Source: a candidate division TA06 bacterium
GTDB taxonomy: Bacteria; Hydrothermota; DG-26; E44-bin18
DNA: 47,855 nt
NCBI GenBank assembly: GCA_004376575.1
Contig: SOJN01000022.1
Location: forward strand, 1-47,855
Reading direction: 5' to 3'
Every line of letters begins with the position of its first letter. The first letter of the stretch is position 1. The translations under genes were made by a program, and so were the position numbers. The notes under the pieces are model-generated. The model was not told the origin of the DNA and did no database searches. It saw only the letters and a program-made list of their open reading frames with translations. Shown piece after piece: positions 16,312 through 24,675 of the stretch.

Positions 16312-17246
16312 GGGCTGTGGTAACAGGTGGCGCTGGTTTCCTTGGTTCGCATCTCTGTGAGGCGCTCTTAGAAGACGGCTGCAGCGTAGTTACGATTGAC
16401 AATCTGATCACTGGTAACAAAGAGAATATGGGGGCGCTTCTTGGCTTGTCTGAGTTTGAGTTTATCGAGGGGGACATCTGTGATGGCATAGATGTAGAAG
16501 GCGACATTGATATGATCTTCCATCTGGCCTCGCCAGCGAGCCCCAACGACTATCTCAATCTTCCAATAGAAACGCTCAAAGCAGGGACTGTGGGAACTCT
16601 GAATTGCCTTGAGTTCGCCCAAGAGAAGAGCTCTCTTTTTCTTCTTGCTTCCACCTCAGAGATCTATGGCGATCCATTGGAGCATCCTCAAAGAGAGGAG
16701 TACTGGGGCAACGTCAATCCTATAGGAGTCAGGTCTGTTTATGATGAAGCAAAGAGGGTCTCTGAGTCCATGGCTATGGCCTACCACAGGGAAAGAGGGG
16801 TGACAGTCAGGATAGCAAGAATATTCAACACCTACGGACCAAGGATGAAACGCGATGATGGGAGGGTCGTCCCCAACTTCATCGATCAAGCACTCCACGG
16901 CCAGGACCTGACAGTATTCGGAGATGGTGCCCAGACCAGGAGCTTTTGTTTTGTTTCGGACCTGATAGATGGTCTGCTCAAGCTGGCAAGGAGCGGTGTG
17001 GAAGATCCTGTGAACTTGGGGAACCCCGAAGAAGTCAGGATAGTAGATCTGGCGAAATTGATTTTGAAAATGGCAGGCAGCAATAGTGGCATAAAGTTCG
17101 AAGAACTGCCCGTAGATGACCCGCGTACAAGAAGACCTGACATATCCAAAGCAGAAAAGCTGTTGGGGTGGCAGCCCAACGTTGATCTGAATGTAGGACT
17201 TGAGAAAACGCTAGCCTGGTTTAGGGGGAAATTGCACAGGTCGTAG
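16308..17246 (+). CDS. uxs: UDP-glucuronate decarboxylase (UDP-xylose synthase), SDR family
   Basis: 312 aa extended short-chain dehydrogenase. The NAD-binding motif is VTGGAGFLGSHLCEALL; the active site has 'STSEIYGDPLEHPQREEYWG' and YDEAK (Tyr/Lys pair); 'RIFNTYGPRM' and 'DDPRTRRPDISKAEKLLGW' complete the UXS signature. It decarboxylates UDP-glucuronate to UDP-xylose. It is translationally coupled to the dehydrogenase (four-base overlap), so the two genes form a complete UDP-glucose to UDP-xylose route. UDP-apiose/xylose-type or 4-epimerase activity is less likely because the 'EYWGNVNPIG.RS.YDEAKR' segment is UXS-like. Confidence 0.9.
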   Translation: MRAVVTGGAGFLGSHLCEALLEDGCSVVTIDNLITGNKENMGALLGLSEFEFIEGDICDGIDVEGDIDMIFHLASPASPNDYLNLPIETLKAGTVGTLNCLEFAQEKSSLFLLASTSEIYGDPLEHPQREEYWGNVNPIGVRSVYDEAKRVSESMAMAYHRERGVTVRIARIFNTYGPRMKRDDGRVVPNFIDQALHGQDLTVFGDGAQTRSFCFVSDLIDGLLKLARSGVEDPVNLGNPEEVRIVDLAKLILKMAGSNSGIKFEELPVDDPRTRRPDISKAEKLLGWQPNVDLNVGLEKTLAWFRGKLHRS

Positions 17247-17259
17247 GAGAGGCGAGAGC

Positions 17260-18864
17260 TTGCGAGAAAGCAGCATTCTACCCCGGACTGCTTCTGAACA
17301 GATCAAGGTTGGACGGTCTGGCAAAGACTGGTTGGTTCTCGGAATCATACTCTTTGTCTACCTCTTGGTTTCAATTCTTCTCTTTGATCCCAGGCTACAC
17401 ACCGGTGGCGACAACGCGCGCTACATTTGTTTGGCCCGGTCTGTCCTTGCAGGCAAAGGATATAGTGACATCTTTAGACCAGGGGAGCCTCCTCATGCCC
17501 AGTACCCTTTTGGATACCCTCTCCTCCTGACCGCTGTGATGGCACTTTTCAGCAACTCGGTCATCGCTCTCAAGCTACTTTCCCTTCTTCTGGGTGCGGG
17601 GTGTGTCCTGCTTCTCTTTCTTCTACTGCGAGACCTGTGTAGCAGAGTGTTGCTGTTCTCAGTAGTCTTGCTTTTTGCAGTGGCCCCTCTTCTTCTCGAA
17701 TACAGCCACTGGATACTGAGCGACGTCTCCTTCACGTTTTTCTCTCTGCTTTCCCTTTTTCTGTTCAAACAAGCTGACCTGAACAAGAAGAAGTTCCCGC
17801 CCCTCTTCTGGGCCTCTATCATATGTATGCTGTTTGCATACTACATAAGGACGGTCGGAGCAGCTCTACTACTGGGTGTTCTGTTCTATTTCGGATTCAG
17901 GAAGCGACTGAAGAGGCTGTTCGTCTCTCTGGCCATCATAGTGGTCGCGGTTCTCCCCTGGTCGATCAGGACAGCCAGGATCTCACAGGGGGGTGGTTAT
18001 CTTACCCAGCTTACACTCAGGAACCCTTATGATATAGGGAGCGGGAGAATAGGAATGAAGGATGGTTTGGTCCGGCTGAAATCAAATAGCGTGAGTTACT
18101 TCTTGGTCAACATTCCCAAGACCCTGTTCAGCGTGCACCAAAAGTTTTGGCCCGTCGCAAGGAGAGGATTGGGCATCTACGTGTTTGGCTTCTTGGTTTC
18201 AGGCGTGATGCTTCTGGGCTTTGCACGGGAACTCGGGCGGGGAAACCGGCTTTCCCATTACTACGTAACGTTCTACATGGGGACGATACTCATCTGGCCT
18301 CAGGTTTGGGCCACTGATAGGTTCTTTCTGCCTGTGGCGCCCTTTGCTCTGTTCTACTTCTTTAGTGGTCTTCTACTCTTGACGCGAAAGCTTGAACCCT
18401 TACTTAGAAAAAGGGTGAGTCTGTTTGTGGCCGGGTTGATTCTGTTGTCGAGTTTGGGCACCATAGCAGGAACTGTGCCCCACGCCATGAGAATCATGCG
18501 GGCATATGCCAGTGGTGACAGATTTGCAGGATACCCGGCTGAGTGGACCAGATACTACGAGACAGCGACATATGCCTCAAAGTTCACACCAAGGGATGGA
18601 GTGTTTATGGCCAGGAAGCCAGCCCTGTTCTATCTGTTTGCGAACAGGAAATGTCTAGTCTATCCTTTTACGTTTGATAAACAGAGGATAGTAGAAACTA
18701 TTAAAGAGAACAGGGTGTCATATGTTATTGTTGATGGTTTTACATGGACACAGACTACCAGGAGATACCTCGTCCCGGTCATAGTGGCCAATGAAAGAGA
18801 TTTCGAGATAATATATACGACCCAGCCGCCGACTACGTATATGCTGCGCTACATCGGTGGGTAG
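17260..18864 (+). CDS. GT-C membrane glycosyltransferase (GT39/PMT/ArnT-like)
   Basis: 534 aa with about 10-12 transmembrane helices. The first periplasmic loop carries 'HTGGDNARYICLARSVLAGK' with the acidic residue expected at the active site of polyprenyl-phosphate-sugar dependent GT-C enzymes. 'PFGYPLLLTAVMALFSNSVI' and 'LSDVSFTFFSLLSLFLFK' follow. A soluble C-terminal part of about 100 residues ends 'TTYMLRYIGG'. It would take a sugar from a lipid carrier on the outer face of the inner membrane, fitting the DPM-type GT2 genes around it. TTG 17260 is the start, with AGGAG nine bases upstream. It begins 13 bp after the decarboxylase stop. Confidence 0.85.
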   Translation: MRESSILPRTASEQIKVGRSGKDWLVLGIILFVYLLVSILLFDPRLHTGGDNARYICLARSVLAGKGYSDIFRPGEPPHAQYPFGYPLLLTAVMALFSNSVIALKLLSLLLGAGCVLLLFLLLRDLCSRVLLFSVVLLFAVAPLLLEYSHWILSDVSFTFFSLLSLFLFKQADLNKKKFPPLFWASIICMLFAYYIRTVGAALLLGVLFYFGFRKRLKRLFVSLAIIVVAVLPWSIRTARISQGGGYLTQLTLRNPYDIGSGRIGMKDGLVRLKSNSVSYFLVNIPKTLFSVHQKFWPVARRGLGIYVFGFLVSGVMLLGFARELGRGNRLSHYYVTFYMGTILIWPQVWATDRFFLPVAPFALFYFFSGLLLLTRKLEPLLRKRVSLFVAGLILLSSLGTIAGTVPHAMRIMRAYASGDRFAGYPAEWTRYYETATYASKFTPRDGVFMARKPALFYLFANRKCLVYPFTFDKQRIVETIKENRVSYVIVDGFTWTQTTRRYLVPVIVANERDFEIIYTTQPPTTYMLRYIGG

Positions 18865-18890
18865 TTTTTTCCTGCTGAGGAGCAGATTAG

Positions 18891-19565
18891 TTGAAGCTGT
18901 CCGTAATAATTCCTGTATACAATGAGGCTACTACCATAAAGAAAGTTTTGCAGCGGGTTTCTTCCGTGCCCCAGGAGAAGGAGATAATAGTTGTCGATGA
19001 CTGTTCTAGTGATGGGACCAGGGACATTCTGAGAAATCTTGCCATGCCAGACATGAGGCTCATTTTCCATGAAAGAAATATGGGCAAAGGAGCGGCGATC
19101 AGGACAGGTCTGAAAGAAGCCAAGGGTGATGCGGTCATAGCACAGGACGCTGACCTCGAGTATGACCCCACGGAATTTGTGGCCCTGATGAATCCCATCA
19201 AACAAGGCCGCGCTGCGGTCGTATACGGCTCAAGGTTCAAGGGTGGAGGCAAGTTTCTTCTCAAGAGTCGGTTCGCCAACAGGGTTCTGACTGCCCTGAC
19301 GAATCTTCTCTTCGGCTGCCACCTCAGTGACATGGAGACTTGTTACAAGTGTATGAGGATAGATGTAGCTAAGTCCATACAAATCAAGTCAAACGGTTTC
19401 GAAGTAGAACCGGAAATCACTGCCAAGATACTCAAGCGGGGATTCCACATCTGGGAGGTGCCAATAACGTATCGTGGCAGGAGTTCCTCTGAAGGGAAAA
19501 AGATAGGTTGGAAAGATGGCCTGAAGGCAATTGTTGCGCTCATACGTTATAGATTCAAGGAATAG
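18891..19565 (+). CDS. GT2 glycosyltransferase, DPM/polyprenyl-phosphate type, without TM anchor
   Basis: 224 aa. GT-A motifs are LSVIIPVYNEATTIKKVL, IIVVDDCSSDGTRDIL, NMGKGAAIRTGL and DADLEYDP (metal site). The C-terminal part has 'LSDMETCYKCMRIDVAKSIQ', 'GFEVEPEITAKILKRG' and 'YRGRSSSEGKKIGWKDGLKA', the set seen in dolichol-phosphate mannose synthase-like enzymes. No transmembrane helices, unlike the GT2 at 6021-6950. It probably makes a polyprenyl-phosphate sugar for the GT-C or YfhO-like enzymes. TTG start with GAGGAG nine bases upstream. The flippase-like gene follows immediately. Confidence 0.88.
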   Translation: MKLSVIIPVYNEATTIKKVLQRVSSVPQEKEIIVVDDCSSDGTRDILRNLAMPDMRLIFHERNMGKGAAIRTGLKEAKGDAVIAQDADLEYDPTEFVALMNPIKQGRAAVVYGSRFKGGGKFLLKSRFANRVLTALTNLLFGCHLSDMETCYKCMRIDVAKSIQIKSNGFEVEPEITAKILKRGFHIWEVPITYRGRSSSEGKKIGWKDGLKAIVALIRYRFKE

Positions 19566-19628
19566 CGTCACGCCAGGTTGGGTCAAGGTAGTCCGTCATC
19601 TGGGACTCTGCCGGAAGGGTTTGCAGGC

Positions 19629-20573
19629 TTGAAAGTTCAGAAGAGATGGCTCCGTGGGGCGGTTGCTCTGCTCCTCGTTCTCATAATCTTTCTTTTTCTG
19701 GGAAAAGAAATGTGGAAGAACTGGCGCCAGATCCCATTTGAACAGATTCGATTCAACTACTGGCTGGTTATTCTTTCTTATGCATGTATGTTTGCCTCTT
19801 TCTTGACCCACGCGGGTGTATGGAAGCTTATGCTTGCTGCCTATGGTGCCAAGTTGAGTTATGTTCACTCCTTTCAGATAGTCGTTACATCCCAACTGGG
19901 TAAGTACATACCAGGCAAGGTTTGGTTCGCACTGGGGAGAATGTATTTGGCCAAGGAATTTGGTGTTCCGGAAAGGGTTTCAATTGTGAGCGTTGCCTTG
20001 GAGAGTGTTCTTTTAGTCATATCAGGAGCCGTGATTGCGCTTTTGACAATTGTGGCCCCGTGGGCGCAGAACTTTCCTTTGAAATACTCCCTTTTGGCTC
20101 TGATAATCGTCGTGTGCGGTCTTGTTGTGACACATCCCAGGATTTTTGGTAGACTTGTTAATCTCACCACAAGGATGCTGAAACAAGAGAGCATACAAAT
20201 GAATCTCACGTATGCTGGAATGGTCGGCCTTCTTTTGCTATACTCGGTCTGTTGGTTCTGGCAGGGGATAGGGTTCTTTTTTCTAATAGGGTCTTTCTAT
20301 GAAATAGAAATGGCAAAATGGCCCGTCATATGGGGGATTTATGCTCTGGCGTGGATCACGGGCTTTTTGAGCTTTTTGGCGCCGGCCGGCTTGGGAGTAA
20401 GAGAGGGACTAATGACGCTCCTTCTCTCCTTCTACATGCCTCTGTCGCTTGCAGTGGTTGTTGCTCTAGTTGCTCGGATATGGAGCACAGTAGCCGAGGT
20501 GTTAGCCTTTTTCGTTTCGCTTCCTGCTATGAGAAAGTGGAGAAGTGCTGAACTGAAAAGGGAGGGGAGTTGA
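19629..20573 (+). CDS. Flippase-like integral membrane protein (UPF0104), second copy
   Basis: About 314 aa with 8 or more transmembrane helices. Family marks: 'WKLMLAAYGAKLSYVHSFQI' and 'SQLGKYIPGKVWFALGRMYL' (equivalent of the conserved P.k.G...R region, with Lys/Pro-Gly), and the late 'LAPAGLGVREGLMTLLLSFY'. It belongs to the same broad family as 7079-8026 but a different branch. Start: TTG 19629 (LKVQKRWLRG) has GGAAGGG ten bases upstream and is preferred; TTG 19578 is an in-frame alternative without one. It lies directly after a DPM-like GT2, and its stop overlaps the next start (TTGA). Confidence 0.85.
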   Translation: MKVQKRWLRGAVALLLVLIIFLFLGKEMWKNWRQIPFEQIRFNYWLVILSYACMFASFLTHAGVWKLMLAAYGAKLSYVHSFQIVVTSQLGKYIPGKVWFALGRMYLAKEFGVPERVSIVSVALESVLLVISGAVIALLTIVAPWAQNFPLKYSLLALIIVVCGLVVTHPRIFGRLVNLTTRMLKQESIQMNLTYAGMVGLLLLYSVCWFWQGIGFFFLIGSFYEIEMAKWPVIWGIYALAWITGFLSFLAPAGLGVREGLMTLLLSFYMPLSLAVVVALVARIWSTVAEVLAFFVSLPAMRKWRSAELKREGS

Positions 20574-23026
20574 GTTCAAAGACCAGCAAAAAGAAGAAGC
20601 ATACGGAAACGAGAACTAGGCCTGCTGGGATGAGTGACAAGCTTCAGGAGCGGTTAATTGTGGCGGTTCTCATCGCTCTTCCGTTCATACTCTACTACAA
20701 ATACGTCTTCGGGGGCGGAATGCTCAAAAGTTCTGACCTGATGCTGGCGGGCTACGCGGTGAGGCAGTTCATTGCCGAATATCTGGCGTCTCACGGAAGG
20801 CTTCCGTTGTGGGATCCTCATGTGTTCGGCGGGATGCCTACGGTTGCGGCTTTCTATGGGGACGTATTCTATCCTACGACGCTCTTCCGTATTTTCATTC
20901 CTGTCAGGATTGTCTGGTCCTGGACCTTTGCAGCCCACATTGCGCTGGCTGGTGTCGCAACATTCTATTTCTGCAAGGATCTGGGCATTAACAGGTATGC
21001 TTCGGCAGTGGGAGCCCTCGGCTACACGTTCTGCGGCAGTCTGGTCTCCATGACAGCCCCTGGACATGACACCAAAATGATATGCGCATCTCTCCTCCCT
21101 CTTGCTTTTCTGTTCTTAAACAGGGCGATAAACAAGGGTAAGCTCTACCAGTTTATCTTTGCCGGAGCCACAGTTGGGTTTTCTTTCCTGGCAGGACATG
21201 TCCAGGCCACGTACTACATGGTGATCTCCCTTCTCATCTTCTTTCTATTCAGGTTGTTTGGAATGTGGAGGGATGCCGACCAGAGAGGGCGCATCAGAAA
21301 AGTCATTGTATACTCTGTCCTGGCGGTTTTCTTCATGGTGTGTTTGATTTCGATACAGTATCTGCCTGTGTACAAAAATATGCCTTTTGCCGCAAGAGGT
21401 GCTGAAAAGGGATTTGCATGGTCAACCTCGTGGTCACTGCCCACCAGCGAACTCATTGACCTGGTCACACCCCACTTCTCAGGCCTCGGAGCGAGATATT
21501 GGGGTACCAACTACTTCAAGCTCGACTCACAGTATCTGGGCATACTTCCCCTTCTTCTCGCCCCTCTGGCACTTCTGGGGAAGAGGCCCAGGAATGTGAA
21601 GTTCTTTGTTGGTCTTTTGCTTCTGGGAGTGATAATGGCCCTGGGCGGACATACACCACTTTACAGACTCGCGTACTACATTATGCCTGGAGTAAGAAAA
21701 TTCAGAGGGCCTGCAACGATCTTCTATATTGCTTCTTTTTCTCTGAATATGCTGAGTGCATTCGGTGCCGCACACCTCATGCAGGATCTGAAGAACCCGC
21801 AAAAGAGGAAGATATATACTTACTTGTTGATTGCGCTTGGGGTCATTTTTCTATTCGCCATCATTTGTGCTGCGGGACGACAGTCCGTGATTCAGTTCAT
21901 TTCAAACAGAATCGGGCCATACGTACGTTCTAGCTATTCACCGGAACTTGCCGCAAATAAGATTGCAAACCTGAGGGCCAACTACCCCTATTTTCTCAAA
22001 GGTCTCTCGTGGGCACTTTGTCTTTTTGCGGCCAACGCTGGCTTAATCTATCTGCTTGCAGCAAGAAAGCTTGCCAGAGAGACGTGGACAGTTGTCGCCT
22101 GCCTTTTGCTTCTGGTCGATTTGTGGATATTTGACAACCACTTCATACGTCAGGCTCGGAGACCTTCTGATTATTTCGCTCAGGACGAGGTGGTTAGGTT
22201 CCTGAAGGCTCGAAAAGGCCTTTTTCGGGTATTCCCCTTCAGGTATGAGAATACGAACAACGACTTCCTTAAGTTTCACGACATTCAAAGCGTAGCTGGT
22301 TACCACGGAAACGCGCTTCAGTCCTATCAGGATTTCACCGGGGCCGGAAGCTCTGTAATGTTTGGCGCGAAAAACCTTCATAACAAGAACTTCCTGGCCG
22401 TCTTGAATGTTAGATTCCTGATAAGCTTCTCTCTGCCGGAAGATGTGAGTAGATTCGACGCAAGAACCAGAGAGGCGATTGAGAGCCTTAGAAAGTTCTT
22501 TCAGAAGGGACATTTCAGGGAGGTGTTTCGGGGAAGGACCTATGCAGTCTATGAAAACATTTCCGCACTCGACCGTGCTACTCTAGTTCCCGGTTATGAG
22601 GTGCTTCCCAGAGATAAGATTCTGGACAGACTTAGAGACGATTCCTTTGACCCCAGGGATGTGGTTATTCTGGAAGAGGAGATCGGCATGACCGTGCCCG
22701 GTGGAAGTGGGCCGGCAGGGGATGTAGAAATAACAGAATATGGTCCAAACAGGATAGTCATGAAGGCAGACACCCGTGACAACAGCATACTGCTGCTCAG
22801 CGAAAACTTCTACGACCAGTGGCGGGCCCAGGTGGATGGAAAGAAGGTGAAAATGTACAGGGCCAACTACACATTCAGAGGAGTACCACTGCCTGCTGGT
22901 TCACACACCGTCCAATTGGATTATGACTCGCCTGCCATGAAACTGGGCGTGCTTTTGAGCACCCTTAGTTTTGTTCTGTTGATCATTTGCATTGTTGTTT
23001 GGCGCAGAGACTGCAGGAAGCCTTGA
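20570..23026 (+). CDS. YfhO-family large membrane protein (putative glycosyltransferase)
   Basis: 818 aa with 12 or more transmembrane helices. Start of the body: 'KYVFGGGMLKSSDLMLAGYA', then 'LPLWDPHVFGGMPTVAAFYG' (a conserved YfhO sequence) and 'GTNYFKLDSQYLGILPLLLA'. A C-terminal soluble domain has 'LSENFYDQWRAQVDGKKV' and 'FRGVPLPAGSHTVQLDYDSP', another YfhO hallmark, followed by a last helix and a basic tail. Bacillus YfhO is implicated in glycosylation of lipoteichoic acid; GT-C-like activity is expected here. A Lys-rich start (SSKTSKKKKHTETRTR) sits in the cytoplasm. TTG 20570 overlaps the previous stop with GGAGGGG just upstream; ATG 20630 is the alternative. Confidence 0.88.
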   Translation: MSSKTSKKKKHTETRTRPAGMSDKLQERLIVAVLIALPFILYYKYVFGGGMLKSSDLMLAGYAVRQFIAEYLASHGRLPLWDPHVFGGMPTVAAFYGDVFYPTTLFRIFIPVRIVWSWTFAAHIALAGVATFYFCKDLGINRYASAVGALGYTFCGSLVSMTAPGHDTKMICASLLPLAFLFLNRAINKGKLYQFIFAGATVGFSFLAGHVQATYYMVISLLIFFLFRLFGMWRDADQRGRIRKVIVYSVLAVFFMVCLISIQYLPVYKNMPFAARGAEKGFAWSTSWSLPTSELIDLVTPHFSGLGARYWGTNYFKLDSQYLGILPLLLAPLALLGKRPRNVKFFVGLLLLGVIMALGGHTPLYRLAYYIMPGVRKFRGPATIFYIASFSLNMLSAFGAAHLMQDLKNPQKRKIYTYLLIALGVIFLFAIICAAGRQSVIQFISNRIGPYVRSSYSPELAANKIANLRANYPYFLKGLSWALCLFAANAGLIYLLAARKLARETWTVVACLLLLVDLWIFDNHFIRQARRPSDYFAQDEVVRFLKARKGLFRVFPFRYENTNNDFLKFHDIQSVAGYHGNALQSYQDFTGAGSSVMFGAKNLHNKNFLAVLNVRFLISFSLPEDVSRFDARTREAIESLRKFFQKGHFREVFRGRTYAVYENISALDRATLVPGYEVLPRDKILDRLRDDSFDPRDVVILEEEIGMTVPGGSGPAGDVEITEYGPNRIVMKADTRDNSILLLSENFYDQWRAQVDGKKVKMYRANYTFRGVPLPAGSHTVQLDYDSPAMKLGVLLSTLSFVLLIICIVVWRRDCRKP

Positions 23027-23050
23027 GACAGCAGGAGGTGTAAGACGGTT

Positions 23051-23764
23051 ATGAAAGCTCTGGTGGTAATGCCGACCTATAATGAGGCGGACAACATCGC
23101 TGAAATGGTGTCTCAAGTACTATCGCAAGACCCTTCAATTGAGGTGCTCATAATAGATGACAACTCGCCTGACGGCACGGGAGAGATGGCTGAGAAGCTT
23201 GCTGCTCGAGACTCGAGAGTGCATGTTTTCCACAGAAAGGAGAAGCTCGGGTTGGGCAGTGCGTACGTTGCTGGGTTTAAGTACGCGCTCAAGGAAGGAT
23301 ATGATTACATTTTTGAGATGGATTCGGACTTCTCTCATGATCCGAAGGAGATAGGTAATTTCCTGAAGAACATGGAAGAGTATGATCTTGTCATTGGTTC
23401 GAGATATGTCAGCGGGGTGAGTGTGATAAACTGGCCGATGTCAAGATTGTTGTTGAGTTATTCTGCAAACATGTATGCGAGAATCGTGGTTGGAGCTCCC
23501 ATAAGGGACCTGACCGGAGGATTCAAGTGTTTTAGGCGTAATGTGCTGGAGGCGATTGATCTTAACAAGGTACATTCCGATGGGTATGCTTTTCAGATAG
23601 AAATCAACTATAAGGCATACCGGAAGGGGTTCAGAGTAAAGGAAATCCCCATCATATTCGTGGAGCGCAGAGCGGGCGAGTCGAAAATGTCAAAGAAGAT
23701 AATAGGAGAGGCCTTCTTTCTTGTGTATAGATTGAGAATCTTGAGCCTACTCAGAAAGCTGTGA
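23051..23764 (+). CDS. GT2 polyprenol monophosphomannose synthase-like (DPM1 type)
   Basis: 237 aa. Motifs: MKALVVMPTYNEADNIAEMV, 'VLIIDDNSPDGTGEMAEKLA', 'KLGLGSAYVAGFKYAL', DSDFSHDP (metal site), 'GSRYVSGVSVINWP', 'DLTGGFKCFRRNVLEAID' and 'EIPIIFVERRAGESKMS'. This is the short, anchorless form of dolichol/polyprenol-phosphate mannose synthase. It makes polyprenyl-phosphate mannose (or a related hexose) on the cytoplasmic face, which the nearby GT-C enzymes could use. ATG with GGAGGTG about 11-12 bases upstream, 24 bp after the YfhO-like gene. Of the DPM-like genes here it is the closest to the true DPM1 pattern. Confidence 0.9.
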   Translation: MKALVVMPTYNEADNIAEMVSQVLSQDPSIEVLIIDDNSPDGTGEMAEKLAARDSRVHVFHRKEKLGLGSAYVAGFKYALKEGYDYIFEMDSDFSHDPKEIGNFLKNMEEYDLVIGSRYVSGVSVINWPMSRLLLSYSANMYARIVVGAPIRDLTGGFKCFRRNVLEAIDLNKVHSDGYAFQIEINYKAYRKGFRVKEIPIIFVERRAGESKMSKKIIGEAFFLVYRLRILSLLRKL

Positions 23765-23814
23765 TTGACACAGAAAAGACTTGGTGTTAACGTGGATTTG
23801 ATGGTCCCTACTTG

Positions 23815-24675
23815 ATGGACGTATCCATCATAATCGTCAACTACAATACGCGGGCATCCTTGAGGAGGTGTCTCCACTCTGTTACCGCTTTCCCTCCACT
23901 CTGCGAGTTCGAAACCATTGTGGTTGATAACGCATCGATTGACGGCAGTGCCGAGATGGTCAAGAAGGCGTTCCCCCAGGCTGTGCTCGTTGAAAACAGG
24001 ATAAACAAGGGGTTCGCAGGAGCACTGAATCAGGGGATAAGAAGGTCAAGGGGCAAGCTGCTGCTCTTTGTGAATCCTGATGTGATTCTGGCTCGGGGGT
24101 GCATCGAGGTCTTAGCCGAATTCATGGACAGGCATCCCGAACCTGGGATATGTGGTCCAAAGCTGCTGAACCCGGACGGTAGGATTCAACTTTCCTGTAG
24201 AGCTTTTCCCACCCTTGTTAACGTGTTCTTTGGACGGATGTCACTCTGGAACCGATTCTTTCCCCAAAACAGGATAAGCAGGTCCTTCCTTGAGGCCGAT
24301 CTCGACTATAGTGTAGTGCAGGAGGTGGACTGGATAGTGGGCGCATGTATGATGGTCAAAAGGAAAGTGGTGGATTCGATAGGCTTTTTCGATGAAGACT
24401 ATTTTCTGTTCGTGGAAGATACCGACTTCTGCTACCGGGCAAGAAAAGCGGGTTACTCAATCTATTTCGTGCCGCATGGTGTTGCGACACATGAGAGGGG
24501 CGTGTCGATGCGGAAATCGTTTGTAGTCTCAAAATACAGTCATAACATAAGTATGTATAAGTTTTTCGTCAAACATTACAAGCTGAATTCCATAATACGT
24601 GCTTGTCTGAGGATTGGACTCATCGCCAGGCTTCTGGTTGTGATCCCCGTGGAGGGGATTCAAAGGTCTCTCTGA
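23815..24675 (+). CDS. GT2 glycosyltransferase, rhamnosyltransferase (WbbL)-like
   Basis: 286 aa. Motifs: DVSIIIVNYNTRASLRRCLH, 'TIVVDNASIDGSAEMV', 'NKGFAGALNQGI', FVNPDV (metal site), 'CGPKLLNPDGRIQLSCRAFP', 'VGACMMVKRKVVDSIGFFDE' and 'FLFVEDTDFCYRARKAGYSI'. This is the WbbL branch of GT2, usually transferring rhamnose or a similar sugar during O-antigen or mycolyl-arabinogalactan-like synthesis; the donor is not certain. The start is ATG 23815 (TTG 23812 adjacent); its ribosome binding site is weak, so translation may be low. The stop overlaps the next ATG (TGATG at 24673). Confidence 0.9.
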   Translation: MDVSIIIVNYNTRASLRRCLHSVTAFPPLCEFETIVVDNASIDGSAEMVKKAFPQAVLVENRINKGFAGALNQGIRRSRGKLLLFVNPDVILARGCIEVLAEFMDRHPEPGICGPKLLNPDGRIQLSCRAFPTLVNVFFGRMSLWNRFFPQNRISRSFLEADLDYSVVQEVDWIVGACMMVKRKVVDSIGFFDEDYFLFVEDTDFCYRARKAGYSIYFVPHGVATHERGVSMRKSFVVSKYSHNISMYKFFVKHYKLNSIIRACLRIGLIARLLVVIPVEGIQRSL

